Origin: Mimachlamys varia
Lineage: Eukaryota; Mollusca; Bivalvia; Pectinida; Pectinidae
Length of the DNA: 64,000 nt
Direction: 5' to 3'
Assembly: GCA_947623455.1 (NCBI GenBank)
Contig: OX392538.1
Coordinates: forward strand, 37,556,001 to 37,620,000
Position numbers and translations under genes: made by a program
The notes under the pieces: model-generated
Seen by the model: only the letters and a program-made list of their open reading frames with translations
Told to the model about the DNA's origin: nothing
Databases searched by the model: none
Shown here: one piece after another, positions 12,601 through 27,600 of the stretch
Layout of the letters: each line of letters starts with the position of its first letter
Numbering within the stretch: the first letter of the stretch is position 1

Positions 12601-15600
12601 GTAGATGATGGTACGTGTTAATTAACCCAACAAGTACAATGTAGATGATGGTACGTGTTAATTAACCCAACAAGTACAGTGTAGATGATGGTACGTGTTA
12701 ATTAACCCAACAAGTACAATGTAGATGATGGTACGTGTTAATTAGCCCAACAAGTACAATGTAGATGATGGTACGTGTTAATTAGCCCAACAAGTACAAT
12801 GTAGATGATGGTACGTGTTAATTAACCCAACAAGTACAATGTAGATGATGGTACGTGTTAATTAACCCAACAAGTACAATGTAGATGATGGTACGTGTTA
12901 ATCAACCCAACAAGTACAGTGTAGATGATGGTACGTGTTAATTAACCCAACAAGTACAGTGTAGATGATGGTACATGTTAATTAACCCAACAAGTACAAT
13001 GTAGATGATGGTACGTGTTAATTAGCCCAACAAGTACAATGTAGATGATGGTACGTGTTAATTAGCCCAACAAGTACAGTGTAGATGATGGTACATGTTA
13101 ATTAACCCAACAAGTACAGTGTAGATAATGGTACGTGTTAGTTCGCCCAACAAGTACAGTGTAGATGATGGTACGTGTTAATTAGCCCAACAAGTACAAT
13201 GTAGATAATGGTACATGTTAGTTCGCCCAACAAGTACAGTCAAGATGATGGTACGTGTTAATTAGTCCAACAAGTACAATGTAGATGATGGTACGTGTTA
13301 ATTAGTCCAACAAGTACAATGTAGATGATGGTACATGTTAATTAACCCAACAAGTACAATGTAGATGATGATACGTGTTAATTAGCCCAACAAGTACAAT
13401 GTAGATGATGGTACGTGTTAATTAGCCCAACAAGTACATTGAGATGATGGTACGTGTTAATCAACCCAACAAGTACAATGTAGATGATGGTACGTGTTAA
13501 TTAACCCAACAAGTACAATGTAGATGATGGTAGTCGTGTTAATTAACCCAACAAGTACAGTGTAGATGATGGTACGTGTTAATTAGCCCAACAAGTACAA
13601 TGTAGATGATGGTACGTGTTAATTAACCCAACAAGTACAATGTAGATGATGGTACGTGTTAATTAGCCCAACAAGTACAATGTAGATGATGGTACGTGTT
13701 AATTAACCCAACAAGTACAGTGTAGATGATGGTACGTGTTAATTAACCCAACAAGTACAGTGTAGATGATGGTACGTGTTAATTAGCCCAACAAGTACAA
13801 TGTAGATGATGGTACGTGTTAATTAACCCAACAAGTACAGTGTAGATGATGATACGTGTTAATTAGCCCAACAAGTACAGTGTAGATGATGGTACGTGTT
13901 AATTAGTCCAACAAGTACAGTCAAGATGATGATACGTGTTAATTAGTCCAACAAGTACAATGTAGATGATGGTACGTGTTAATTAACCCAACAAGTACAA
14001 TGTAGATGATGATACGTGTTAATTAGTCCAACAAGTACAGTCAAGATGATGATACGTGTTAATTAGTCCAACAAGTACAATGTAGATGATGGTACGTGTT
14101 AATTAACCCAACAAGTACAATGTAGATGATGGTACATGTTAATTAACCCAACAAGTACAGTGTAGATGATGGTACGCGTTAATTAGCCCAACAAGTACAA
14201 TGTAGATGATGGTACGTGTTAATTAGCCCAACAAGTACAATGTAGATGATGATACGTGTTAATTAGTCCAACAAGTACAGTGTAGATGATGGTACGTGTT
14301 AATTAGTCCAACAAGTACAGTGTAGATGATGGTACATGTTAATTAGTCCAACAAGTACAGTCAAGATGATGATACGTGTTAATTAGTCCAACAAGTACAA
14401 TGTAGATGATGGTACGTGTTAATTAACCCAACAAGTACAATGTAGATGATGATACGTGTTAATTAACCCAACAAGTACAATGTAGATGATGATACGTGTT
14501 AATTAGTCCAACAAGTACAGTGTAGATGATGGTACATGTTAATTAGCCCAACAAGTACAATGTAGATGATGGTACATGTTAATTAGCCCAACAAGTACAA
14601 TGTAGATGATGGTACGTGTTAATTAGCCCAACAAGTACAATGTAGATGATGGTACATGTTAATTAACCCAACAAGTACAGTGTAGATGATGGTACGTGTT
14701 AATTAGTCCAACAAGTACAATGTAGATGATGATACGTGTTAATTAGCCCAAAAAGTACAATGTAGATGATGGTACGTGTTAATTAACCCAACAAGTACAA
14801 TGTAGATGATGGTACGTGTTAATTAGCCCAACAAGTACAATGTAGATGATGGTACGTGTTAATTAGCCCAACAAGTACAGTGTAGATGATGGTACATGTT
14901 AATTAACCCAACAAGTACAGTGTAGATAATGGTACGTGTTAGTTCGCCCAACAAGTACAGTGTAGATGATGGTACGTGTTAATTAGTCCAACAAGTACAA
15001 TGTAGATGATGGTACGTGTTAATTAGCCCAACAAGTACAGTGTAGATGATGGTACATGTTAATTAACCCAACAAGTACAGTGTAGATGATGGTACGTGTT
15101 AATTAACCCAACAAGTACAGTGTAGATAATGGTACGTGTTAATTAGTCCAACAAGTACAATGTAGATGATGGTACGTGTTAATTAGTCCAACAAGTACAA
15201 TGTAGATGATGGTACGTGTTAATTAACCCAACAAGTACAATGTAGATGATGATACGTGTTAATTAGTCCAACAAGTACAGTGTAGATGATGGTACGTGTT
15301 AATTAGTCCAACAAGTACAGTGTAGATGATGGTACATGTTAATTAGTCCAACAAGTACAATGTAGATGATGGTACGTGTTAATTAACCCAACAAGTACAG
15401 TGTAGATGATGGTACATGTTAATTAGCCCAAAAAGTACAATGTAGATGATGGTACGTGTTAATTAACCCAACAAGTACAATGTAGATGATGGTACATGTT
15501 AATTAGCCCAAAAAGTACAATGTAGATGATGGTACGTGTTAATTAACCCAACAAGTACAATGTAGATGATGGTACGTGTTAATTAACCCAACAAGTACAA

Positions 15601-18600
15601 TGTAGATGATGGTACGTGTTAATTAACCCAACAAGTACAGTGTAGATGATGGTACGTGTTAATTAACCCAACAAGTACAATGTAGATGATGGTACGTGTT
15701 AATTAGCCCAACAAGTACAATGTAGATGATGGTACGTGTTAATTAGCCCAACAAGTACAATGTAGATGATGGTACGTGTTAATTAACCCAACAAGTACAA
15801 TGTAGATGATGGTACGTGTTAATTAACCCAACAAGTACAATGTAGATGATGGTACGTGTTAATCAACCCAACAAGTACAGTGTAGATGATGGTACGTGTT
15901 AATTAACCCAACAAGTACAGTGTAGATGATGGTACATGTTAATTAACCCAACAAGTACAATGTAGATGATGGTACGTGTTAATTAGCCCAACAAGTACAA
16001 TGTAGATGATGGTACGTGTTAATTAGCCCAACAAGTACAGTGTAGATGATGGTACATGTTAATTAACCCAACAAGTACAGTGTAGATAATGGTACGTGTT
16101 AGTTCGCCCAACAAGTACAGTGTAGATGATGGTACGTGTTAATTAGCCCAACAAGTACAATGTAGATAATGGTACATGTTAGTTCGCCCAACAAGTACAG
16201 TCAAGATGATGGTACGTGTTAATTAGTCCAACAAGTACAATGTAGATGATGGTACGTGTTAATTAGTCCAACAAGTACAATGTAGATGATGGTACATGTT
16301 AATTAACCCAACAAGTACAATGTAGATGATGATACGTGTTAATTAGCCCAACAAGTACAATGTAGATGATGGTACGTGTTAATTAGCCCAACAAGTACAT
16401 TGAGATGATGGTACGTGTTAATCAACCCAACAAGTACAATGTAGATGATGGTACGTGTTAATTAACCCAACAAGTACAATGTAGATGATGGTATGTGTTA
16501 ATTAGTCCAACAAGTACAATGTAGATGATGGTACGTGTTAATTAACCCAACAAGTACAATGTAGATGATGGTACATGTTAATTAGCCCAACAAGTACAAT
16601 GTAGATGATGGTACGTGTTAATTAACCCAACAAGTACAATGTAGATGATGGTGTGTGTTAATTAGTCCAACAAGTACAATGTAGATGATGGTACATGTTA
16701 ATTAGCCCAACAAGTACAATGTAGATGATGGTACGTGTTAATTAACCCAACAAGTACAATGTAGATGATGGTACGTGTTAATTAACCCAACAAGTACAAT
16801 GTAGATGATGGTACGTGTTAATTAGCCCAACAAGTGCAATGTAGATGATGGTACGTGTTAATTAACCCAACAAGTACAATGTAGATGATGGTACGTGTTA
16901 ATCAACCCAACAAGTACAATGTAGATGATGGTACGTGTTAATTAACCCAACAAGTACAATGTAGATGATGGTATGTGTTAATTAGCCCAACAAGTACAAT
17001 GTAGATGATGGTACGTGTTAATTAGTCCAACAAGTACAATGTAGATGATGGTACGTGTTAATTAGCCCAACAAGTACATTGAGATGATGGTACGTGTTAA
17101 TCAACCCAACAAGTACAATGTAGATGATGGTACGTGTTAATTAACCCAACAAGTACAATGTAGTTAATGGTACGTGTTAATTAGCCCAAAAAGTACAATG
17201 TAGATGATGGTACGTGTTAATTAACCCAACAAGTACAATGTAGTTAATGGTACGTGTTAATTAGCCCAAAAAGTACAATGTAGATGATGGTACGTGTTAA
17301 TTAACCCAACAAGTACAATGTAGATGATGATACTTGTTAATTAGCCCAAAAAGTACAATGTAGATGATGGTACGTGTTAATTAGCCCAACAAGTACAATG
17401 TAGATGATGGTACGTGTTAATTAACCCAACAAGTACAATGTAGATGATGGTACGTGTTAATTAACCCAACAAGTACAATGTAGATGATGGTACGTGTTAA
17501 TTAACCCAACAAGTACAGTGTAGATGATGGTACATGTTAATCAACCCAACAAGTACAATGTAGATGATGGTACGTGTTAATTAACCCAACAAGTACCGTG
17601 TAGATGATGGTACGTGTTAATTAGTCCAACAAGTACAATGTAGATGATGGTACGTGTTAATCAACCCAACAAGTACAGTGTAGATGATGGTACGTGTTAA
17701 TTAGTCCAACAAGTACAATGTAGATGATGGTACGTGTTAATCAACCCAACAAGTACAGTGTAGATGATGGTACGTGTTAATTAACCCAACAAGTACAATG
17801 TAGATGATGGTACGTGTTAATTAGCCCAACAAGTACAATGTAGATAATGGTATGTGTTAATTAGCCCTAAAAGTACAATGTAGATGATGGTACATGTTAA
17901 TTAGCCCAACAAGTACAATGTAGATGATGGTACGTGTTAATTAGTCCAAAAAGTACAGTGTAGATGATGGTACGTGTTAATTAACCCAACAAGTACAGTG
18001 TAGATGATGGTACGTGTTAATTAACCCAACAAGTACAGTGTAGATGATGGTACGTGTTAATTAGCCCAAAAAGTACAATGTAGATGATGGTACGTGTTAA
18101 TTAGTCCAACAAGTACAATGTAGATGATGGTACGTGTTAATTAACCCAACAAGTACCGTGTAGATGATGGTACGTGTTAATTAACCCAACAAGTACAATG
18201 TAGATGATGGTACATGTTAATTAGTCCAACAAGTACAATGTAGATGATGGTGCGTGTTAATTAACCCAACAAGTACAATGTAGATGATGGTACATGTTAA
18301 TTAGTCCAACAAGTACAATGTAGATGATGGTACGTGTTAATTAACCCAACAAGTACCGTGTAGATGATGGTACGTGTTAATTAACCCAACAAGTACCGTG
18401 TAGATGATGGTACGTGTTAATTAGTCCAACAAGTACAATGTAGATGATGGTACGTGTTAATCAACCCAACAAGTACAATGTAGATGATGGTACATGTTAA
18501 TTAACCCAACAAGTACAGTGTAGATGATGGTACGTGTTAATTAGTCCAACAAGTACAGTGTAGATGATGGTACGTGTTAATTAACCCAACAAGTACAATG

Positions 18601-21600
18601 TAGATGATGGTACGTGTTAATTAGTCCAACAAGTACAATGTAGATGATGGTACGTGTTAATTAACCCAACAAGTACAATGTAGATGATGGTACGTGTTAA
18701 TTAGTCCAACAAGTACAATGTAGATGATGGTACGTGTTAATTAGCCCAACAAGTACAATGTAGATGATGGTACATGTTAATTAACCCAACAAGTACAATG
18801 TAGATGATGGTACGTGTTAATTAGCCCAACAAGTACAGTCTAGATGATGGTACGTGTTAATTAACCCAACAAGTACAGTGTAGATGATGGTACGTGTTAA
18901 TTAACCCAACAAGTACAATGTAGATGATGGTACATGTTAATTAACCCAACAAGTACAATGTAGATGATGGTACGTGTTAATTAACCCAACAAGTACCGTG
19001 TAGATGATGGTACGTGTTAATTAACCCAACCAGTACCGTGTAGATGATGGTACGTGTTAATTAGTCCAACAAGTACAATGTAGATGATGGTACGTGTTAA
19101 TCAACCCAACAAGTACAATGTAGATGATGGTACATGTTAATTAACCCAACAAGTACAGTGTAGATGATGGTACGTGTTAATTAGTCCAACAAGTACAATG
19201 TAGATGATGGTACGTGTTAATCAACCCAACAAGTACAGTGTAGATGATGGTACGTGTTAATTAACCCAACAAGTACAATGTAGATGATGGTACGTGTTAA
19301 TTAGCCCAACAAGTACAATGTAGATGATGGTACGTGTTAATTAGTCCAAAAAGTACAGTGTAGATGATGGTACGTGTTAATTAACCCAACAAGTACAGTG
19401 TAGATGATGGTACGTGTTAATTAACCCAACAAGTACAGTGTAGATGATGGTACGTGTTAATTAGCCCAAAAAGTACAATGTAGATGATGGTACGTGTTAA
19501 TTAGTCCAACAAGTACAATGTAGATGATGGTACGTGTTAATTAACCCAACAAGTACAATGTAGATGATGGTACGTGTTAATTAGCCCAACAAGTACAATG
19601 TAGATGATGGTACGTGTTAATTAACCCAACAAGTGCAATGTAGATGATGGTACGTGTTAATTAGCCCAACAAGTACAATGTAGATGATGGTACGTGTTAA
19701 TTAACCCAACAAGTACAATGTAGATGATGGTACGTTTTAATTAGCCCAAAAAGTACAATGTAGATGATGGTACGTGTTAATTAGCCCAAAAAGTACAGTG
19801 TAGATGATGGTACGTGTTAATTTAAGCCCAACAAGTACAATGTAGATGATGGTACGTGTTAATTTAAGCCCAACAAGTACAATGTAGATGATGGTACGTG
19901 TTAATTAACCCAACAAGTACAATGTAGATGATGGTACGTGTTAATTTAAGCCCAACAAGTACAATGTAGATGATGGTACGTGTTAATTAACCCAAAAAGT
20001 ACAATGTAGATGATGGTACGTGTTAATTAACCCAACAAGTACAATGTAGATGATGGTACATGTTAATTAACCCAACAAGTACAATGTAGATGATGGTACA
20101 TGTTAATTAACCCAACAAGTACAATATAGATGATGGTACGTGTTAATTAGCCCAACAAGTACAGTGTAGATGATGGTACGTGTTAATTAGCCCAACAAGT
20201 ACAATGTAGATGATGGTACGTGTTAATTAACCCAACAAGTACAATGTAGATGATGGTACATGTTAATTAACCCAACAAGTACAATATAGATGATGGTACG
20301 TGTTAATTAACCCAACAAGTACAATGTAGATGATGGTACATGTTAATTAGCCCAACAAGTACAATGTAGATGATGGTACATGTTAATTAACCCAACAAGT
20401 ACAATGTAGATGATGGTACGTGTTAATTAACCCAACAAGTACAATGTAGATGATAATACGTGTTAATTAACCCAACAAGTACAATGTAGATGATGGTACA
20501 TGTTAATTAACCCAACAAGTACAATGTAGATGATGGTACATGTTAATTAACCCAACAAGTACAATATAGATGATGGTACGTGTTAATTAACCCAACAAGT
20601 ATAATGTAGATGATGGTATGTGTTAATTTAAGTCCAACAAGTACAATGTAGATGATGGTACGTGTTAATTAGCCCAAAAAGTACAATGTAGATGATGGTA
20701 CAAGTTAATTAACCCAACAAGTACAATGTAGATGATGGTACGTGTTAATTAACCCAACAAGTACAATGTAGATGATGGTACAAGTTAATTAACCCAACAA
20801 GTACAATGTAGATGATGGTACGTGTTAATTAGCCCAAAAAGTACAATGTAGATAATGGTACGTGTTAATTAGCCCAAAAAGTACAATGTAGATGATGGTA
20901 TGTGTAAATTAACCCAAAAAGTACAATGTAGATGATGGTACATGTTAATTAACCCAAAAAGTATAATGTAGATGATGGTACGTGTTAATTAACCCAAAAA
21001 GTACAATGTAGATGATGGTACGTGTTAATTAATCCAAAAAGTACAATGTAGATGATGGTACGTGTTAATTAACCCAACAAGTACAATGTAGATGATGGTA
21101 CGTGTTAATTAACCCAAAAAGTATAATGTAGATGATGGTACGTGTTAATTAACCCAAAAAGTACAATGTAGATGATGGTACGTGTTAATTAACCCAACAA
21201 GTACAATGTAGATGATGGTACGTGTTAATTAATCCAAAAAGTACAATGTAGATGATGGTACGTGTTAATTAACCCAAAAAGTATAATGTAGATGATGGTA
21301 CGTGTTAATTAATCCAAAAAGTACAATGTAGATGATGGTACGTGTTAATTAACCCAACAAGTACAATGTAGATGGTGGTACGTGTTAATTAGCCTAACAA
21401 GTACATGTACAATATAGATGATGGTACGTGTTAATTTAAGCCCAAAAAGTCAATGTAGATGATGGTACGTGTTAATTAGCCCAACAAGTACAATGTAGAT
21501 GATGGTATGTGTTAATTAACCCAACAAGTACAATGTAGATGATGGTACGTGTTAATTAACCCAACAAGTACAATGTAGATGATGGTACGTGTTAATTAGC

Positions 21601-24600
21601 CCAACAAGTACAATGTAGATGCTGGTACATGTTAATTAGCCCAACAAGTACAGTGTAGATGATGGTACGTGTTAATTAACCCAACAAGTACAGTCTAGAT
21701 GATGGTACGTGTTAATTAACCCAACAAGTACAGTGTAGATGATGGTACATGTTAATTAACCCAACAAGTACAGTGTAGATGATGGTACCTGTTAATTAAC
21801 CCAACAAGTACAGTGTAGATGATGGTACGTGTTAATTAGTCCAACAAGTACAGTGTAGATGATGGTACGTGTTAATTAACCCAACAAGTACAGTGTAGAT
21901 GATGGTACGTGTTAATTAGTCCAACAAGTACAATGTAGATGATGGTACATGTTAATTAGTCCAACAAGTACAATGTAGATGATGGTACGTGTTAATTAAC
22001 CCAACAAGTACAGTGTAGATGATGGTACGTGTTAATTAACCCAACAAGTACAGTGTAGATGATGGTACGTGTTAATTAGTCCAACAAGTACAATGTAGAT
22101 GATGGTACGTGTTAATTAGTCCAACAAGTACAGTGTAGATGATGGTACGTGTTAATTAACCCAACAAGTACAGTGTAGGTGATGGTACGTGTTAATTAAC
22201 CCAACAAGTACAGTGTAGATGATGGTACGTGTTAATTTAAGCCCAACAAGTACAGTGTAGATGATGGTACATGTTAATTAACCCAACAAGTACAGTGTAG
22301 ATGATGGTACATGTTAATTAGTCCAACAAGTACAATGTAGATGATGGTACATGTTAATTAGTCCAACAAGTACAGTGTAGATGATGGTACGTGTTAATTA
22401 GTCCAACAAGTACAGTGTAGATGATGGTACGTGTTAATTAACCCAACAAGTACAGTGTAGATGATGGTACGTGTTAATTAGTCCAACAAGTACAGTGTAG
22501 ATGATGGTACGTGTTAATTTAAGCCCAACAAGTACAATGTATATGATGGTACGTGTTAATTTAAGCCCAACAAGTACAATGTAGATGATGGTACGTGTTA
22601 ATTAACCCAACAAGTACGATGTAGATAATGGTACGTGTTAATTTAAGCCCAACAAGTACAATGTAGATGATGGTACGTGTTAATTTAAGCCCAACAAGTA
22701 CAGTGTAGATGATGGTACGTGTTAATTTAAGCCCAACAAGTACAGTGTAGATGATGGTACGTGTTAATTAACCCAACAAGTACAGTGTAGGTGATGGTAC
22801 GTGTTAATTAACCCAACAAGTACAGTGTAGATGATGGTACGTGTTAATTTAAGCCCAACAAGTACAGTGTAGATGATGGTACGTGTTAATTAACCCAACA
22901 AGTACAGTCTCGATTATGGTACGTGTTAATTAGCCCAACAAGTACAATGTAGATGATGGTATATGTTAATTAACCCAACTAGTACAGTGTAGATGATGGT
23001 ACGTGTTAATTAGCCCAAAAAGTACAGTGTAGATGATGGTACGTGTTAATTTAAGCCCAACAAGTACAGTGTAGATGATGGTACGTGTTAATTAGCCCAA
23101 CAAGTACAATGTAGATGATGGTACATGTTAATTAACCCAAAAAGTACAATGTAGATGATGGTATATGTTAATTAACCCAACAAGTACAGTGTAGATGATG
23201 GTACGTGTTAATTAGCCCAAAAAGTACAGTGTAGATGATGGTACGTGTTAAATAGCCCAACAAGTACAATGTAGATGATGGTACATGTTAATTAGCCCAA
23301 CAAGTACAATGTAGATGATGGTACGTGTTAATTAGCCCAACAAGTACAGTCTAGATGATGGTACGTGTTAATTAACCCAACAAGTACAATATAGATGATG
23401 GTACGTGTTAATTTAAGCCCAACAAGTACAATGTAGATGATGGTACGTGTTAATTTAAGCCCAACAAGTACAATGTAGATGATGGTACGTGTTAATTAGC
23501 CCAACAAGTACAATGTAGATGATGGTACGTGTTAATTAGCCCAACAAGTACAATGTAGATGATGGTACGTGTTAATTAGCCCAACAAGTACAATGTAGAT
23601 GATGGTACGTGTTAATTAGCCCAACAAGTACAGTGTAGATGATGGTACGTGTTAATTTAAGCCCAACAAGTACAATGTAGATGATGGTACGTGTTAATTT
23701 AAGCCCAACAAGTACAATGTAGATGATGGTACGTGTTAATTAGCCCAACAAGTATAATGTAGATGATGGTACGTGTTAATTTAAGCCCAACAAGTACAAT
23801 GTAGATGATGGTACGTGTTAATTAACCCAACAAGTACAATGTAGATGATGGTACGTGTTAATTAACCCAACAAGTACAATGTAGATGATGGTATGTGTTA
23901 ATTAACCCAGCAAGTACAATGTAGATGATGGTACGTGTTAATTAACCCAACAAGTACAATGTAGATGATGGTACGTGTTAATTAACCCAACAAGTACAAT
24001 GTAGATGATGGTACGTGTTAATTAACCCAGCAAGTACAATGTAGATGATGGTACGTGTTAATTTAAGCCCAACAAGTACAATGTAGATGATGGTACGTGT
24101 TAATTAACCCAACAAGTACAATGTAGATGATGGTACGTGTTAATTAACCCAACAAGTACAATGTAGATGATGGTACGTGTTAATTAACCCAACAAGTACA
24201 GTGTAGATGATGGTACGTGTTAATTAGCCCAACAAGTACAATGTAGATGATGGTACGTGTTAATTAGTCCAACAAGTACAATGTAGATGATGGTACATGT
24301 TAATTAGTCCAACAAGTACAATGTAGATGATGGTACGTGTTAATTAACCCAACAAGTACAATGTAGATGATGGTACGTGTTAATTAACCCAACAAGTACA
24401 ATGTAGATAATGGTACGTGTTAATTAGTCCAACAAGTACAGTGTAGATGATGGTACGTGTTAATTTAAGCCCAACAAGTACAATGTAGATGATGGTACAT
24501 GTTAATTAGTCCAACAAGTACAATGTAGATGATGGTACATGTTAATTAACCCAACAAGTACAGTGTAGATGATGGTACGTGTTAATTTAAGCCCAACAAG

Positions 24601-27600
24601 TACAATGTAGATAATGGTACGTGTTAATTTAAGCCCAACAAGTACAATGTAGATGATGGTACGTGTTAATTAGCCCAACAAGTACAATGTAGATGATGGT
24701 ACGTGTTAATTAGTCCAACAAGTACAATGTAGATGATGGTACGTGTTAATTAGTCTAACAAGTACAATGTAGATGATGGTACGTGTTAATTAGCCCAACA
24801 AGTACAATGTAGATGATGGTACGTGTTAATTAACCCAACAAGTATAATGTAGATGATGGTACGTGTTAATTAACCCAACAAGTACAATGTAGATGATGGT
24901 ACGTGTTAATTAGTCTAACAAGTACAATGTAGATGATGGTACGTGTTAATTTAAGCCCAACAAGTACAATGTAGATGATGGTACGTGTTAATTAGCCCAA
25001 CAAGTACAATGTAGATGATGGTACGTGTTAATTTAAGCCCAACAAGTACAATGTAGATGATGGTACGTGTTAATTAACCCAACAAGTACAGTGTAGATGA
25101 TGGTACGTGTTAATTAGTCCAACAAGTACAATGTAGATGGTACGTGTTAATTAGTCCAACAAGTACAGTGTAGATGATGGTACGTGTTAATTAACCCAAC
25201 AAGTACAGTGTAGGTGATGGTACGTGTTAATTAACCCAACAAGTACAGTGTAGATGATGGTACGTGTTAATTTAAGCCCAACAAGTACAGTGTAGATGAT
25301 GGTACATGTTAATTAACCCAACAAGTACAGTGTAGATGATGGTACATGTTAATTAGTCCAACAAGTACAGTGTAGATGATGGTACATGTTAATTAGTCCA
25401 ACAAGTACAGTGTAGATGATGGTACGTGTTAATTAGTCCAACAAGTACAGTGTAGATGATGGTACGTGTTAATTAACCCAACAAGTACAGTGTAGATGAT
25501 GGTACGTGTTAATTAGTCCAACAAGTACAGTGTAGATGATGGTACGTGTTAATTAGCCCAACAAGTACAATGTAGATGATGGTACGTGTTAATTAACCCA
25601 ACAAGTACAATATAGATGATGGTACGTGTTAATGAACCCAACAAGTACAATGTAGATGATGGTACGTGTTAATTTAAGCCCAACAAGTACAATGTATATG
25701 ATGGTACGTGTTAATTTAAGCCCAACAAGTACAATGTAGATGATGGTACGTGTTAATTAACCCAACAAGTACGATGTAGATAATGGTACGTGTTAATTTA
25801 AGCCCAACAAGTACAATGTAGATGATGGTACGTGTTAATTTAAGCCCAACAAGTACAGTGTAGATGATGGTACGTGTTAATTTAAGCCCAACAAGTACAG
25901 TGTAGATGATGGTACGTGTTAATTAACCCAACAAGTACAGTGTAGGTGATGGTACGTGTTAATTAACCCAACAAGTACAGTGTAGATGATGGTACGTGTT
26001 AATTTAAGCCCAACAAGTACAGTGTAGATGATGGTACGTGTTAATTTAAGCCCAACAAGTACAGTGTAGATGATGATATGTGTTAATTAGCCCAACAAGT
26101 ACAATGTAGATGATGGTACGTGTTAATTAGCCCAACAAGTACAATGTAGATGATGGTACGTGTTAATTTAAGCCCAACAAGTACAGTGTAGATGATGGTA
26201 CGTGTTAATTAACCCAACAAGTACAATGTAGATGATGGTACGTGTTAATTAGCCCAACAAGTACAATGTAGATGATGGTACGTGTTAATTTAAGCCCAAC
26301 AAGTACAATGTAGATGATGGTACGTGTTAATTAACCCAAAAAGTACAATGTAGATGATGGTATATGTTAATTAACCCAACAAGTACAGTGTAGATGATGG
26401 TACGTGTTAATTAGCCCAAAAAGTACAGTGTAGATGATGGTACGTGTTAATTAGCCCAACAAGTACAATGTAGATGATGGTACATGTTAATTAGCCCAAC
26501 AAGTACAATGTAGATGATGGTACGTGTTAATTAGCCCAACAAGTACAGTCTAGATGATGGTACGTGTTAATTAACCCAACAAGTACAGTGTAGATGATGG
26601 TACGTGTTAATTTAAGCCCAACAAGTACAGTGTAGATGATGGTACATGTTAATTAACCCAACAAGTACAGTGTAGATGATGGTACATGTTAATTAGTCCA
26701 ACAAGTACAGTGTAGATGATGGTACATGTTAATTAGTCCAACAAGTACAGTGTAGATGATGGTACGTGTTAATTAGTCCAACAAGTACAGTGTAGATGAT
26801 GGTACGTGTTAATTAACCCAACAAGTACAGTGTAGATGATGGTACGTGTTAATTAGTCCAACAAGTACAGTGTAGATGATGGTACGTGTTAATTTAAGCC
26901 CAACAAGTACAATGTATATGATGGTACGTGTTAATTTAAGCCCAACAAGTACAATGTAGATGATGGTACGTGTTAATTAACCCAACAAGTACGATGTAGA
27001 TAATGGTACGTGTTAATTTAAGCCCAACAAGTACAATGTAGATGATGGTACGTGTTAATTTAAGCCCAACAAGTACAGTGTAGATGATGGTACGTGTTAA
27101 TTTAAGCCCAACAAGTACAGTGTAGATGATGGTACGTGTTAATTAACCCAACAAGTACAGTGTAGGTGATGGTACGTGTTAATTAACCCAACAAGTACAG
27201 TGTAGATGATGGTACGTGTTAATTTAAGCCCAACAAGTACAGTGTAGATGATGGTACGTGTTAATTTAAGCCCAACAAGTACAGTCTCGATTATGGTACG
27301 TGTTAATTAGCCCAACAAGTACAATGTAGATGATGGTATATGTTAATTAACCCAACAAGTACAGTGTAGATGATGGTACGTGTTAATTAGCCCAAAAAGT
27401 ACAGTGTAGATGATGGTACGTGTTAATTTAAGCCCAACAAGTACAGTGTAGATGATGGTACGTGTTAATTAGCCCAACAAGTACAATGTAGATGATGGTA
27501 CATGTTAATTAACCCAAAAAGTACAATGTAGATGATGGTATATGTTAATTAACCCAACAAGTACAGTGTAGATGATGGTACGTGTTAATTAGCCCAAAAA

